DNA of 64,000 nt from NCBI GenBank assembly GCA_003987725.1, contig RXJH01000008.1, positions 217,401 through 281,400 on the forward strand. Direction: 5' to 3'. This document shows positions 1 through 9,432 of this stretch, piece by piece. This stretch comes from Hyphomicrobium sp. (GTDB lineage Bacteria > Pseudomonadota > Alphaproteobacteria > Rhizobiales > Hyphomicrobiaceae). The translations under genes were made by a program, and so were the position numbers. Below the pieces are notes generated by a model. It did no database searches, was not told the DNA's origin, and saw nothing but the letters and a program-made list of their open reading frames with translations. The first letter of the stretch is position 1. Each line of letters opens with the position of its first letter.

Positions 1-273
1 GAACGGAGAAAGCGTTTTCGCGTCGATCTCGATGCCGTCGATCTCGGCCGCATAATGCGGTGAGGCTGGCGTATTCAACCGGTACCTCTCGGGAAGAATC
101 CGGGATTCGGGAACGCGCGTCAGCCGGTTGACGGTCTCGGCATCGGTCTCGTCTGCCAGTCCCGCCTGCACCGGCTTCCAGTAATAGCCGTCGAGAGCGT
201 TGGTGAGCGCCGCTGAAAAAACTGTTTTGCCGACATCCGTTCCGGTGGCGGCGACGACGATGCGAATGGTCAT
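1..273 (-). CDS. bioD: Dethiobiotin synthetase, N-terminal part
   Basis: Only the first 91 codons are present; the rest lies beyond the left edge. The translation opens with [17 protein letters not shown], which carries the TGTDVGKT P-loop of BioD. BioD is the ATP-dependent enzyme that closes the ureido ring of dethiobiotin from 7,8-diaminopelargonate and CO2. A following Y-Y-W-K-P-V-Q-A-G stretch also fits BioD. Its ATG overlaps the bioF TGA (ATGA), so the two are probably translationally coupled in a bioB-bioF-bioD operon. The C-terminal half cannot be assessed. Confidence 0.9.
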   Translation of the reverse strand, partial: MTIRIVVAATGTDVGKTVFSAALTNALDGYYWKPVQAGLADETDAETVNRLTRVPESRILPERYRLNTPASPHYAAEIDGIEIDAKTLSPF

Positions 274-1403
274 GCCGCGGTCTCCGCTTGCGCCTCGGCG
301 ATATTATCGACAAGACGCGTGATGTCCGCTTCGCTGACGTTGAGCGTTATCGTCAGTCGCAGCCTCGAGGTTCCCTCTGGCACCGTCGGCGGACGGATCG
401 CGCGGATGTCGTAGCCGCGGCTTTGCATTGATTTCGCAAGCGCGACCGCCGGAACGTCGCCGCCGACGACCAGCGGCAGGATCTGGGAGCCGGAAGGAAC
501 GAAGCAAGTCTTCGCCCTGAGTTCTCGCTCCGCATGCGTGACGAGGCGCATGAGGCGCTCACGCCGCTCGGGCTGCGTATGGCAAATCGCTAATGCGGCG
601 CGCACCGTCGCTGCGATCAACGGCGACGGCGCCGTGGCATAAATGAAGGGGCGTCCGCGATTGACCAGGAAATCTCGGAGGACGCGGGGGCCGATCACCA
701 ACGCGCCCATGACGCCGAGCGCCTTGCCGCACGTGTGCAGGCTGATGACGCTATCGTTGCCTTCGAGATCCGCCGCGAGTCCACGGCCATCGGGTCCGAA
801 GACGCCTGTCGCATGGGCCTCATCGACGATAATCATCGCATCGTGCCGCCGTGCAATGGCGACGAGATCGCCGATCGGCGCGCGGTCGCCGTCCATGCTG
901 TAAAGGCTTTCGATGACGATCCACGGTTGTCCCGTTCCGCCGTCCCGCCGCCAGCTCGCAATTGTTTCTTCGAAGGCCTGTGCATCGTTATGGCGAACTG
1001 CGACCGCATTCGCTTTCGACAAGCGCATTCCGTCGTGCGCGCTCGCATGAATGTATTCGTCGTAGACGATCAGGTCGCCGCGCGCGGGCAGCGTCGAGAG
1101 CAGCGCCGAATTGGCGATGAACCCGCCGCCGAAGAACAGCGCCGTCTCGCCGCCGAAAAACCGCGCGGCTTCCTGCTCGAGAGCTTCGTGTTCATCGTGA
1201 TTGCCGCGCAAGAGACGCGATCCCCCGGCGCCGACGGGCACACCGCGAGCGATCGCCTGCTCGACCGCCTGCGCCAGCTCGCGCGACTGCGCGAGCCCGA
1301 GATAATCGTTCGAAGTGAAATCGATGCCGTGCGCCGTTTCGAGCGTTCTCAAACGCCCGCGGCGGAGGAGCGCGTCGAGCGCACGCTCATGATTGGCAGG
1401 CAT
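270..1403 (-). CDS. bioF: 8-amino-7-oxononanoate synthase
   Basis: This 377-residue PLP enzyme of the alpha-oxoamine synthase family condenses pimeloyl thioester with L-alanine in biotin synthesis. Near the N-terminus it has the family signature [11 protein letters not shown]. It also has [10 protein letters not shown], the cofactor aspartate in [11 protein letters not shown], and the Schiff-base lysine in the stretch [12 protein letters not shown]. Length matches the family. The gene lies between bioB and bioD: its first 17 bases overlap the end of bioB and its stop overlaps the bioD start, which points to one tightly packed transcript. No rival start was clearly better. Confidence 0.95.
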   Translation of the reverse strand: MPANHERALDALLRRGRLRTLETAHGIDFTSNDYLGLAQSRELAQAVEQAIARGVPVGAGGSRLLRGNHDEHEALEQEAARFFGGETALFFGGGFIANSALLSTLPARGDLIVYDEYIHASAHDGMRLSKANAVAVRHNDAQAFEETIASWRRDGGTGQPWIVIESLYSMDGDRAPIGDLVAIARRHDAMIIVDEAHATGVFGPDGRGLAADLEGNDSVISLHTCGKALGVMGALVIGPRVLRDFLVNRGRPFIYATAPSPLIAATVRAALAICHTQPERRERLMRLVTHAERELRAKTCFVPSGSQILPLVVGGDVPAVALAKSMQSRGYDIRAIRPPTVPEGTSRLRLTITLNVSEADITRLVDNIAEAQAETAA

Positions 1404-2457
1404 CCCGTTGAACCGCAGTGGAGGTCAGCTCCGTCTCGTGACGCTCGGCCATGTCGATTTCGAGTGCCGAAAGACCGAGTTTTGCAAAAAGGGTGCTGTC
1501 CTTGTCTTCACCCGGATTTTCCGCAGTCAGCAGCGTTTCGCCGACGAACACTGAATTGGCGCCGGCAAAAAAGCAAAGCGCCTGCATTTCGTCGCTCATT
1601 TCCGTGCGGCCGGCCGAAAGGCGCACGAAAGACTTCGGCATCATGATGCGGGCGACCGCAATCGTGCGCACGAAATCGATGGGATCGATCCGCTCGGTGT
1701 TTCCGAGCGGCGTCCCGGGAATGGCGATCAGCATATTGATCGGAACGCTTTCGGGATGTTCTTCAAGGTTGGCGAGCGTAACGAGCATGTCGACCCGGTC
1801 CTGACGCTCTTCGCCCATGCCGACGATGCCGCCCGAGCAGACCTTCATGCCCGCTTCGCGAACCCGCGCCAGCGTATCCAGCCGGTCGGCATATGTCCGC
1901 GTGGTGATGATCTTGTCGTAATAGGCTTCCGACGTATCGACGTTGTGATTGTAGTAATCGAGACCGGCATCGCGCAGCTTGATGATGTCGTCGTCCGAAA
2001 GCATGCCGAGCGTCATGCAGGTTTCCATGCCAAGCGACTTGACACCTTCGACCATGGCGACGACGACGTCCATGTCCCGCGCTTTGGGGCTGCGCCACGC
2101 GGCGCCCATGCAATACCGCGTCGCGCCTGCAGCTTTCGCTTTCTTGGCCTCCGAGATGACCCGCTCGACTTCCATCAGCTTCGAGGCCTTGAGGCCGGTC
2201 TTGTGGTGCGCGGACTGGCTGCAATAGCCGCAATCTTCGGCGCAGCCGCCCGTCTTGATCGACAGGAGGCGGCTCATCTGGACTTTGTTCGGGTCGAAAG
2301 ACGTCCGGTGCACGCTTTGGGCGCGGAACAGCAAATCCATGAGCGGTAGCTCATAAAGCGCCAGCGCTTCGGCGCTCGTCCAGTCGTGGCGGATTTGAGG
2401 ACCCCCACGGCTGCCGGCAAGAGCAGAGGCATCGAGACGGCTAACGGTTGATGTCAT
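1387..2457 (-). CDS. bioB: Biotin synthase
   Basis: This 356-residue radical SAM enzyme inserts sulfur into dethiobiotin. The radical SAM cluster motif is [10 protein letters not shown] near residue 55. It is followed by the MGAAWR and YNHNVDTS motifs seen in BioB. The second half has the [11 protein letters not shown] and [12 protein letters not shown] stretches that line the [2Fe-2S] site and substrate pocket. It is the first gene of the bio operon. I looked in the 136 bases upstream for a BioR-type operator and saw no convincing one, so its regulation is unknown from this sequence. Confidence 0.96.
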   Translation of the reverse strand: MTSTVSRLDASALAGSRGGPQIRHDWTSAEALALYELPLMDLLFRAQSVHRTSFDPNKVQMSRLLSIKTGGCAEDCGYCSQSAHHKTGLKASKLMEVERVISEAKKAKAAGATRYCMGAAWRSPKARDMDVVVAMVEGVKSLGMETCMTLGMLSDDDIIKLRDAGLDYYNHNVDTSEAYYDKIITTRTYADRLDTLARVREAGMKVCSGGIVGMGEERQDRVDMLVTLANLEEHPESVPINMLIAIPGTPLGNTERIDPIDFVRTIAVARIMMPKSFVRLSAGRTEMSDEMQALCFFAGANSVFVGETLLTAENPGEDKDSTLFAKLGLSALEIDMAERHETELTSTAVQRDACQS

Positions 2458-2593
2458 TCGGGTGCGATCTCCACGGGGACGGACTGAGCCCCCGATCCGG
2501 AGATGATGTTTGCACCGCTTCCGCCCCGGCTAGCAACCGCCAAAATGCCTCCCTGAACCGGCGCCGCCGCCGGAAAATGGGAAGACGGCGCTT

Positions 2594-3031
2594 TTAGTTA
2601 AGATCTTCGGGGAGCGCCGGCAGGATACCGAACGGAACCCCTTCTTGGACAAGCTCTTGCGCCTCTTCCAGCGTCGAGCTTCCGCGGATGTGCCGTTCTT
2701 CGATTTCGCCGAAATGCATCTTGCGCGCCTCTTCGGCGAAACGCACTCCGACGTCTTCGGAGTTCTCGAATATGCTCTTCTTGATGGCGCGCAGCGCCTC
2801 GAGCGCCGCCTTGGCGTCTCCGGCTTGCGTTGAGGGGACCTTTGCGGGCCGCGCCGCCGCCGAGGAATTGGTCACGATCGACGGGGCCATCGGCTGCTTC
2901 GAAATATCGATCGATCCGCAGAGCGGGCAGGCGATCTCCCCCGCCAGCGCTTGCGCATCATAATCGGCGCTGGCGCGAAACCAGCTTTCGAACTCATGTC
3001 CGGACGGACATCCCAGACGATATTTGATCAC
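2594..3031 (-). CDS. DUF1178 family protein
   Basis: This 145-residue protein starts MIKYRLGCPSGHEFE and carries a CPLCGS knuckle near residue 35, the N-terminal pattern of the DUF1178 family. The first cysteine (CPSGH) together with CPLC could bind zinc, but that is inference. The start codon is GTG, and it overlaps the stop of the upstream nitrilase-family gene (GTGA), so translation is probably coupled. The C-terminal half is charged and helical. No function is established for the family to my knowledge. The grxC / nitrilase / DUF1178 order suggests a small housekeeping operon. Confidence 0.85.
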   Translation of the reverse strand: MIKYRLGCPSGHEFESWFRASADYDAQALAGEIACPLCGSIDISKQPMAPSIVTNSSAAARPAKVPSTQAGDAKAALEALRAIKKSIFENSEDVGVRFAEEARKMHFGEIEERHIRGSSTLEEAQELVQEGVPFGILPALPEDLN

Positions 3032-3903
3032 GATCCGTGCACCGGTGACGGTGCCTTCAAGTTGGCGACCACAATATTGAAATCGCGGTCGTGCGTCAGT
3101 GACGGAATTCTACTCCGTACCTGGTCGACGTAGGCAGAGTCGATATCGGCGATCACGACGCCAGGATCAACCCCCGCTTCCGCCAGAACTTCGCCCCATG
3201 GAGAAATGATCAGGCTGTGCCCGAACGTCTCCCGCCCGTTCTCGTGGCGCCCGCCCTGGCCAGCCGCGAGAATGAACGTGCCGGTCTCAATGGCGCGTGC
3301 CTTGAGAAGTGTATGCCAGTGGGCTTCGCCCGTCGTGCGTGTGAAGGCTGCAGGCGCGGCAATGAACTTGGCTCCGGCCTTCGCCAATGCCCGGTGTAGA
3401 GCCGGAAAGCGCAGATCGTAGCAAATGGTAAGCCCGAGCCGCCCCCAGGGAATTTCGGTCAGAATGGCGCTCGGCCCGGCTTGATAGTTCACGCTCTCGC
3501 TGTAGGACTCGCCCCCGCCGAGATCGACATCGAACATATGGATCTTGTCGTAGCGCGCCGCGACCGTCCCGTCCGGCGCGATGACGTAGGCGCGATTGGC
3601 AAGTTTCCGCTCGCCGACTTTCACCGCCATCGAACCGATGTGAAGCCAAACCTTGCGCGCGCGGGCGGCGTCGATGAACGCAGCGAGCGCAGCGTTGCCG
3701 TCTTCAGGCTTTGTCACCGCCATGAGACGTTCCGGCTCGAGCTCCATCAGCGTCGTGCATTCGGGCGTCTGGATGTAGTTTGCTCCGCGCTCCGCCGCTT
3801 CGTTGATGAGGGCCACGGCATCGGCGACGTTGCGTTCGACGTCACGCCCGGCTCGCATTTGGACGAGAGCGGCTCGGAAGGCTGTCTTGGTTCGCGAGGA
3901 CAT
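3028..3903 (-). CDS. Carbon-nitrogen hydrolase, Nit1/Nit2-like amidase
   Basis: This 291-residue protein belongs to the nitrilase superfamily. It starts MSSRTKTAFRAALVQMRAG and has the E-K-C catalytic set: the glutamate in TPECTTLMELE, the lysine in YDKIHMFDVD, and the cysteine in LTICYDLRFP. The Y-D-K-I-H-M-F-D run and overall length match the Nit1/Nit2 group, whose known members hydrolyse deaminated glutathione or omega-amides; which one applies here is not decidable. I chose the ATG just 2 bases after the grxC stop, because a longer reading frame would run into grxC. It is likely co-transcribed with grxC and the DUF1178 gene. Confidence 0.9.
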   Translation of the reverse strand: MSSRTKTAFRAALVQMRAGRDVERNVADAVALINEAAERGANYIQTPECTTLMELEPERLMAVTKPEDGNAALAAFIDAARARKVWLHIGSMAVKVGERKLANRAYVIAPDGTVAARYDKIHMFDVDLGGGESYSESVNYQAGPSAILTEIPWGRLGLTICYDLRFPALHRALAKAGAKFIAAPAAFTRTTGEAHWHTLLKARAIETGTFILAAGQGGRHENGRETFGHSLIISPWGEVLAEAGVDPGVVIADIDSAYVDQVRSRIPSLTHDRDFNIVVANLKAPSPVHGS

Positions 3904-3905
3904 AA

Positions 3906-4166
3906 TCAGGCTGCTGTCAAAAGCGTATCGAGGCGGCCGGTGCGCTCGAGGTCGTAGAGGTCGTCGCAACCACCGACGTGAACGTCTCCGATCCAGATTT
4001 GAGGGACCGTTCTCCGCCCGCCGGCTCGTGAGCTTAGGTCAGCACGCAAATCATTGCGACCGGTAAGGTCGATTTCCTCGAAGGCGGCGCCTTTGCGCCG
4101 CAATAGGTCTTTGGCCATGTGGCAGTAACAGCAATTGCCAGCGGTATAGACCGTCACCTTCTGCAT
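3906..4166 (-). CDS. grxC: Glutaredoxin 3
   Basis: This 86-residue glutaredoxin is the expected size for GrxC, a glutathione-dependent thiol-disulfide oxidoreductase. The fold markers are present: MQKVTVYTAG, the TVPQIWIG cis-proline loop, and GGCDDLYDLE. The active site reads C-C-Y-C (residues 12-15) where most family members have C-P-Y-C, so the proline is replaced by a third cysteine. The two outer cysteines are kept and activity is likely. It heads a short operon with the amidase gene 2 bases downstream. Confidence 0.92.
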   Translation of the reverse strand: MQKVTVYTAGNCCYCHMAKDLLRRKGAAFEEIDLTGRNDLRADLSSRAGGRRTVPQIWIGDVHVGGCDDLYDLERTGRLDTLLTAA

Positions 4167-4292
4167 TTCTTCGGCGCCTCTCTACACGCCACTGAATAGA
4201 TCGAATCAAAACTAAACCGTTCGCGAGGACACGCAACCTTGCATCGTTGATTTGCGCCGCTGTGCCGCGCCTTTGTCACGCCCTTTGCAATG

Positions 4293-5105
4293 TCAGGAAT
4301 AACGTTCTGAAACAATCGCAAGAGCCAGGACATCGACTTGGCGGGCACCGGCCCGTTTCAAGGCCCGGGCTGCGGCCGAAGCCGTTGCGCCGCTCGTGAT
4401 GACATCATCGACCAGAACTATGGCTTTTCCGGAGATATTCGGCAATTCGCGCTCAGGGATGCGGAAAACGCCTGCCACATTTCGGAGGCGCTGCGCCCGG
4501 GTCAGACCGACCTGATGCGGGGTCGAACGGGACCGCACGAGTGCGAACGGATTGACCGGCTTTCCCGACCTCCGTCCGGCTTCCGCCGCCAGAATTTGCG
4601 CTTGGTTAAATCTTCGCGCCAATAGCCGCCAACGCGCCAGGGGCACGGGCACGAGGAGGTCGGCGTCGGCCAGAAGCTCCCGCCCAGCCTCCGTGAGCCA
4701 TCTCCCGAACAGACGCCGCGCGTTATGGCTATCGTGAAACTTGAAGCCGTGAACCAGGACCCGCATCAGCCCGTCAAAGCTGGCGACAGCCCGCGCCCGG
4801 TCGTAGTCCGGCGGATCCGCGATCGCCGCTGCCGAGATCGTGGGCGCGCCGGTATCGATGGCAAGCGGCAGCCCCAGCCGGTCGCAAAGCGGGGGCCGGA
4901 CGAAATTGATCTGCCGCCAGCACGAGGGGCAGAGGGCGTCGTGATCCATGATCCGGACGCGGCAGCCGAGGCAGACGGGAGGCAGCAGCATGTCGAGGGC
5001 GGCGCGTCCGAGCTGGGAGAAAACCCGCGTACGCGAGAGCGCGGCCGACGCGCCGCCCAGTTCGTCGTCCGTGCCGTCTTGCGCAACCGAGTTACTGTTC
5101 GACAT
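4293..5105 (-). CDS. comF: ComF family phosphoribosyltransferase-like protein
   Basis: This 270-residue protein has an N-terminal four-cysteine knuckle (CLGC...CPSC) and a C-terminal type I phosphoribosyltransferase fold. The PRPP loop is VLVDDVITSGATASAAA. Between them are DLLVPVPLARWRLLARRFNQA and HQVGLTRAQRLRN, both typical of ComF/GntX proteins. In Gram-positive species ComF works in DNA uptake. In Proteobacteria the role is less clear, and no other competence gene is in the window. It is transcribed away from the methyltransferase gene, with about 100 bases between them. Confidence 0.9.
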   Translation of the reverse strand: MSNSNSVAQDGTDDELGGASAALSRTRVFSQLGRAALDMLLPPVCLGCRVRIMDHDALCPSCWRQINFVRPPLCDRLGLPLAIDTGAPTISAAAIADPPDYDRARAVASFDGLMRVLVHGFKFHDSHNARRLFGRWLTEAGRELLADADLLVPVPLARWRLLARRFNQAQILAAEAGRRSGKPVNPFALVRSRSTPHQVGLTRAQRLRNVAGVFRIPERELPNISGKAIVLVDDVITSGATASAAARALKRAGARQVDVLALAIVSERYS

Positions 5106-5207
5106 TGCGCAACCCTAGCGCAACGCGCTAACGCCAGCGAGAGCTTCGATGCGGGACCCGGGCAGCAAGTTGCGGGCTAGGGTCTCGCTCTACTGGAAAG
5201 ACGAGCG

Positions 5208-6104
5208 ATGCCCGGCGCACCGCAGATTTTCGACCGCAAATCCATCAGAACCCGGCGTGACCGCATCGCCCAGGCGTCCGGCGGCTCAAACCTTCCGGAC
5301 TTCCTCTTGGAGCGGGTTGCGGAAGATTTCGCCGACCGCCTGTCACTGGTGCGCCGGAACTTTCCGGTTGCCCTCAGTATCGGTGCCTATCACGGGCTCT
5401 TGGCCGAGCGGCTGCGGGCGCTTCCCACAATTGGAACCATCATCGACGTCGAACCGTCCCTCGCGAGCCTCGGATGGGCGCGGGGCCCAAAGGTCGTCGC
5501 CGATGATGAAGCGCTGCCGTTCGCGGCTGCGAGCCTCGATTTGGTCGTTTCCGGCCTCTCGCTGCACTTGGTCAACGATCTACCGGGCGCACTCATCCAG
5601 ATTGGTCGCGCGTTGAAGCCAGACGGGCTTTTTCTCGGCGCTCTGCTCGGTGGGGAAACCCTGAAAGAATTGCGCGAGGCCTGGATTCGTGCCGAGGATG
5701 AGGTGCTGGGTGGTGCCTCCCCGCGCGTTGCTCCTTTCGCCGATGTTCGCGAGCTTGGAGGACTTCTTCAGCGCGCGGGCTTTGCTCTGCCCGTCGCCGA
5801 CAACGACGTGATCGAAGTGACCTACGCGTCGCCCCTTTCGTTGATGCGGGAAATAAAGGCCATGGCGGCGAGCAATCCGTTGAGCGAACGCCGCCGCACG
5901 CCGGTAACGCGTGGCCTTCTGCTTCGCGCGGCGGAAATCTATCAGGAGCGTTTCGGTCGTCCTGACGGCCGCGTTTCGGCGACGTTCGAAATAGTCACGC
6001 TGACGGGCTGGGCGCCTGACGAAAGCCAGCAGAAGCCGCTGCGGCCGGGGTCGGCCCAAGTCAGCCTCAAAGATGTACTGAAGCCTCGCTCAAAAGATCT
6101 CTGA
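5208..6104 (+). CDS. SAM-dependent methyltransferase, BioC/NDUFAF5-like
   Basis: This 298-residue class I methyltransferase starts MPGAPQIFDRKSIRTRRDRIA, an N-terminus typical of alphaproteobacterial relatives of the mitochondrial complex I assembly factor NDUFAF5. The SAM-binding strand is VALSIGAYHGLLAE, and motif IV is LDLVVSGLSLHLVNDLP. The R-L-K-P-D-G-L-F-L-G post-motif follows. It could instead act on another substrate, as BioC does on malonyl-ACP, but it is not in the bio operon. Its 3' end overlaps the convergent mutT gene by 38 bases. Confidence 0.82.
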   Translation: MPGAPQIFDRKSIRTRRDRIAQASGGSNLPDFLLERVAEDFADRLSLVRRNFPVALSIGAYHGLLAERLRALPTIGTIIDVEPSLASLGWARGPKVVADDEALPFAAASLDLVVSGLSLHLVNDLPGALIQIGRALKPDGLFLGALLGGETLKELREAWIRAEDEVLGGASPRVAPFADVRELGGLLQRAGFALPVADNDVIEVTYASPLSLMREIKAMAASNPLSERRRTPVTRGLLLRAAEIYQERFGRPDGRVSATFEIVTLTGWAPDESQQKPLRPGSAQVSLKDVLKPRSKDL

Positions 6105-6489
6105 GCCAAGGGATGAGCGGTTCGTCGGCGGGCGGCATCGGATAGCGGTTGAGGTCGAGCGCGCGCACCCATTTCACGGTTTGGCCCTCGCGAGGCGTAA
6201 TCTCGCCGTCCCACGTCCGGCAAATGTAGAGCGGCATCAGCAGGTGGAAATTTTCATACGCATGGCTGGCGAAGTTGAACGGCGCGAGGCATGTCCGGCA
6301 AAGCTCGATGTCGAGTTCTTCCTTGAGCTCGCGGCAAAGCGCGTCTTCGGGCGTTTCGCCGGACTCCACTTTGCCGCCGGGAAATTCCCAGAGACCGGCC
6401 ATGGATTTTCCTTCCGGGCGCTGGGCGATCAGCACCCGCTTATCGTCGTCGATGAGCGCGACGGCGGCGACCAGAACCAATGGCTTCAT
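6067..6489 (-). CDS. mutT: MutT-type Nudix hydrolase (8-oxo-dGTP diphosphatase)
   Basis: This 140-residue Nudix protein has the Nudix box GGKVESGETPEDALCRELKE followed by EL, with the metal-binding REx2EE pattern intact. The WEFPGGK and N-terminal AAVALIDDDKRVLIAQRP stretches match MutT, which removes 8-oxo-dGTP from the nucleotide pool. It is the last gene of a minus-strand run ppiC-argJ-tpm-mutT. It overlaps tpm by 4 bases at its start and the plus-strand methyltransferase gene at its end. Confidence 0.93.
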   Translation of the reverse strand: MKPLVLVAAVALIDDDKRVLIAQRPEGKSMAGLWEFPGGKVESGETPEDALCRELKEELDIELCRTCLAPFNFASHAYENFHLLMPLYICRTWDGEITPREGQTVKWVRALDLNRYPMPPADEPLIPWLRDLLSEASVHL

Positions 6490-7145
6490 GAGCGCCGCCT
6501 CAGCAAGTAGACGGTTTCCGCAAGGCGCGTCACGCCGCGTTTTTTGAGGTTATCGCTGTCCGCGAGACCATCGCGGCTCTCGAGGACTTCGATCTCGAAG
6601 TTATCTCCGTAAAGGCGAAGAACCTCATCCGAGGGAACCGCAAACGGCGGCCCCGTGATCTCGCCTTCCGGATAATCGATCGCGATTAGAAAGATGATTG
6701 CCGCGCGCGGCAGGATCCGTGCGAGCGCCTCGGCGTAAGCAGCGCGCATTTGAGGCGGCAGCGCAATCAGTGCCGCGCGGTCGTAAACCGCCACGACGTC
6801 CTTCAGATCGTCCGCGGTCAACTCGAAAAAATCACCGCAATAAAGCGCGAAGGGCCCTGCAGAAAAAATCTCGAAAACGCCAGCCGACGAGCGGTCCGGC
6901 ACGAGACCCGCTTCCTCGAAAAATTCGCGCACTGCAACGTCCGACAGTTCGACGCCGATGACGCGATGCCCTTGCGTTGCGAGCCAAGCCATGTCGCGGC
7001 TTTTCCCGGCAAGCGGAACGAAGACCGCACTTCCCTGGGGCAATCCAAGTTGTGGCCAAAAGCGCGAGAGCAGCGCATGGATCCGCTGCTGGTGAAATCC
7101 GATCTCCCGGCGCTGCCAGCGCTCGTGCCAGAACGCCTTATCCAT
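6486..7145 (-). CDS. tpm: Thiopurine S-methyltransferase
   Basis: This 219-residue protein opens MDKAFWHERWQRREIGFHQ and has VFVPLAGKSRDMAWLA and GVELSDVAVREFF, which are the diagnostic N-terminal and SAM-binding motifs of the TPMT family. The YDRAALIALPP stretch is also diagnostic. In other bacteria such enzymes methylate thiopurines or inorganic tellurium and selenium compounds; the natural substrate here is unknown. The stop overlaps the mutT start by 4 bases, and argJ ends 14 bases upstream, so the genes are probably co-transcribed. Confidence 0.93.
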   Translation of the reverse strand: MDKAFWHERWQRREIGFHQQRIHALLSRFWPQLGLPQGSAVFVPLAGKSRDMAWLATQGHRVIGVELSDVAVREFFEEAGLVPDRSSAGVFEIFSAGPFALYCGDFFELTADDLKDVVAVYDRAALIALPPQMRAAYAEALARILPRAAIIFLIAIDYPEGEITGPPFAVPSDEVLRLYGDNFEIEVLESRDGLADSDNLKKRGVTRLAETVYLLRRRS

Positions 7146-7159
7146 GGATCCTCAGCTTT

Positions 7160-8407
7160 TCAGCTCCGGTAATCGGCATTGATCGATACGTATCCGTGCG
7201 TGAGGTCGCATGTCCAAACCCGCGCCCCCGATTTGCCAACGCCAACGTCTACGCGAATGAGAATTTCGGAGTTCTTCATGTACGCGGCGACGGTTTTCTC
7301 ATCGTAGTCCTCGGCCCGCTCGCCGTCGCGCGCCACGCAATAAGGGCCGAACCAGATCGAAAGCCTGTCGCGGTTGGCGGCTTCTCCGGATTTGCCGACG
7401 GCCATCACGACCCGCCCCCAGTTCGGATCTTCTCCGGCGATTGCCGTCTTGAGAATGGGTGAATTGGCGCAGGCAAGCGCGATGGTCCGCGCCGCCTGCC
7501 AGGATTTCGCGCCGCCGACTTCGAACGTCACGAACTTCGTCAAGCCCTCGCCGTCCTTGGCGACCTGGATTGCGAGATCGCGCATCAAGTCGAAAAGCGC
7601 CTCGGAGAATGCCTTGAGCTTTTTCGAGTTGGCCTTTGTGATGGGCTTTTGGCCGCGAGCCTCGGCTTTGCCTGTCGCGAACATCAGGCAGGTGTCGCTG
7701 GTCGAGGTATCGCCATCGACCGTCATGCAGTTGAACGTCGTCTCGGCGTGTTCGGCCAAAAGTTCCTGCAAGGCATCGGATGAAATGGCAGCATCCGTGA
7801 AGATGAAGCAGAGCATCGTCGCCATATCGGGCGCGATCATGCCGGCGCCTTTGCAGAAGCCGTTGATCGTGACCTCGACATCGCCGATGAGCGCCGTCCG
7901 CGTCGTGAGCTTCGGATAGGTATCCGTCGTCATGATCGCCCGCGCTGCCTTTTCGAACGCGTCGGGCTCGGTCTCGGTCGCGAGGCCACTGAGAAGATGC
8001 GCGAACTTTTCAGCATCGAGCGGTTCGCCGATGACACCCGTCGAGGCGACGAAAACTTCATGCGGTTTGCAGCCGACAGCCTGAACGGCATGTGCAACCG
8101 TGATGTCCACCGCGTCGCTGCCCTTTTTGCCCGTGAAGGCGTTGGCATTGCCGGAATTGACCACGAGCGCCCGAGCTTCGCCTTTTTTCAGATGCTTGCG
8201 GCAGGCAAGCACAGGCGCGGACGCCGTCTTCGATTGGGTAAGAACGCCGGCGACCGACGTCCCTTCGTCAAGCACGGCCAGCAAAAGATCGGTGCGATCT
8301 TTGTAGCGAATGCCGGCCTCGGCAGTCGCGAACGCGACGCCGTCAATGATGGGCAATTTAGCGAGGGTCTTGGGTGCGAACGGCGAAACGCTCGAGACTT
8401 TGCCCAT
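7160..8407 (-). CDS. argJ: Bifunctional ornithine acetyltransferase / N-acetylglutamate synthase
   Basis: ArgJ recycles the acetyl group between acetylornithine and glutamate in arginine synthesis. It is made as a precursor that cleaves itself before a threonine. Here the cleavage site lies in [13 protein letters not shown], just after K-G-A. I chose the ATG giving [12 protein letters not shown] (415 residues), because the 20 extra upstream codons look non-coding and the usual ArgJ N-terminus aligns here. Other visible motifs are [32 protein letters not shown] and the C-terminal [13 protein letters not shown] hairpin lies 44-68 bases upstream in its leader. Confidence 0.95.
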   Translation of the reverse strand: MGKVSSVSPFAPKTLAKLPIIDGVAFATAEAGIRYKDRTDLLLAVLDEGTSVAGVLTQSKTASAPVLACRKHLKKGEARALVVNSGNANAFTGKKGSDAVDITVAHAVQAVGCKPHEVFVASTGVIGEPLDAEKFAHLLSGLATETEPDAFEKAARAIMTTDTYPKLTTRTALIGDVEVTINGFCKGAGMIAPDMATMLCFIFTDAAISSDALQELLAEHAETTFNCMTVDGDTSTSDTCLMFATGKAEARGQKPITKANSKKLKAFSEALFDLMRDLAIQVAKDGEGLTKFVTFEVGGAKSWQAARTIALACANSPILKTAIAGEDPNWGRVVMAVGKSGEAANRDRLSIWFGPYCVARDGERAEDYDEKTVAAYMKNSEILIRVDVGVGKSGARVWTCDLTHGYVSINADYRS

Positions 8408-8449
8408 AGTGGGATCTCCGATCAGGGTATGAGGCTCCCCTGAAACAGA

Positions 8450-8476
8450 TCGGGCCGCCATAATCAAGCGGCCCGA
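8450..8476 (-). other. Hairpin in the argJ leader
   Basis: An inverted repeat with 8-base arms (CGGGCCGC / GCGGCCCG) and a 9-base loop lies between the ppiC stop and the argJ start. No U-run follows it on the minus strand, so it does not look like a simple intrinsic terminator. It could trim or protect an mRNA end, or modulate read-through into argJ. Confidence 0.5.
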
Positions 8477-8511
8477 ACAGAACTATGAGACTGAAAGTAA
8501 AAAGCGAAAGA

Positions 8512-9432
8512 TTAGGGCTTCGGAGCCTCGGCCGGCGCATCCTTCGGAGCGTCCTTGGGCGGTTCAGCGGCGGCCGGCTTAGACTGGGCCTGGATCGCCG
8601 CATTGCGAGCATCGACCGTTTTCTTGATCTCCGGATCGACGATCTCGATTTTCGACTTGCCGCGCAGGCCGACCGCCGTCTGTTGTGCCTTCTGGAGAAG
8701 CAGCGACTGAATGATCCGGTCCTTGACGATGTCGAACGCCGGCGGCTGCTTCGTGCGCCGGTCCTCGAGCTTCACGAGGTGCCAGCCGAACTGCGTCTTT
8801 ACCGGATCGGAGACTTCGCCCTTCTTCAGCTTGAACACGATTTCTTCGAACTGCGGCACCATTTGCCCGTGACCGAAGTATCCGAGGTTGCCGCCATCGT
8901 CCTTGGAGCCCGGATCTTTCGAGTTTTCCTTGGCGAGCTGAGCAAAATCGGCGCCCTTGTCGATCTTTTCCTTCAAAGCCTTGGCTTCGTCTTCAGTAGC
9001 GACCAGAATATGCCGGGCCGATACTTCTTCCTCCGGCTTCAAAAGCTTGACTTGATCGTCATAGATCTTGCGCGCATCCGCATCCGTGACCGAAGTCTTG
9101 ATGACTTTTTCGAAATACAGCTCCCGAAGTGCCCGCCGTTTCAAGTAGTTGAGGCGGGTTTCGAAGTCGGCGCCCTGGTTCAGCTTCGCGCCTTCGGCAG
9201 CTTCGGCAAAAAGCTGATTATCGATGAGAAATTCGAGGAGTGACGTGCGCTTCTGGTCCGCCGGCATGGTGCCCATGTCAGAGCCGATTTCGCTCTCCGC
9301 CACAGCAAGATCGCCTTCCGTGATAGGTCTGCCGTCGATCGTGGCGACGACTTTGTCGTCAGCAACCGCCGTCAAGGGTGCGGCAAAGCCCGCCAGCGCG
9401 AAAGTCATGAGAATGAGGGGGATGCGCTTCAT
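8512..9432 (-). CDS. Periplasmic parvulin-type peptidyl-prolyl isomerase
   Basis: This protein has 306 residues from the chosen ATG, which gives a clean signal peptide (MKRIPLILMTFALAGFAAPL then A-V-A-D-D). The longer upstream reading frame has no such N-terminus. An N-terminal SurA/PrsA-like helical region precedes a parvulin domain around residues 135-230, with SARHILVATEDEAKAL and GGNLGYFGHGQMVP. The tail is Ala/Pro/Lys-rich. Such proteins help exported or outer-membrane proteins fold. The location next to secA, which drives export, fits. It is transcribed divergently from secA. Confidence 0.92.
   Translation of the reverse strand: MKRIPLILMTFALAGFAAPLTAVADDKVVATIDGRPITEGDLAVAESEIGSDMGTMPADQKRTSLLEFLIDNQLFAEAAEGAKLNQGADFETRLNYLKRRALRELYFEKVIKTSVTDADARKIYDDQVKLLKPEEEVSARHILVATEDEAKALKEKIDKGADFAQLAKENSKDPGSKDDGGNLGYFGHGQMVPQFEEIVFKLKKGEVSDPVKTQFGWHLVKLEDRRTKQPPAFDIVKDRIIQSLLLQKAQQTAVGLRGKSKIEIVDPEIKKTVDARNAAIQAQSKPAAAEPPKDAPKDAPAEAPKP

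Noticed and set aside
2458-2593. BioR operator upstream of bioB
   Set aside because: I looked for the expected AT-rich dyad and found only a GC-rich leader without a convincing match.
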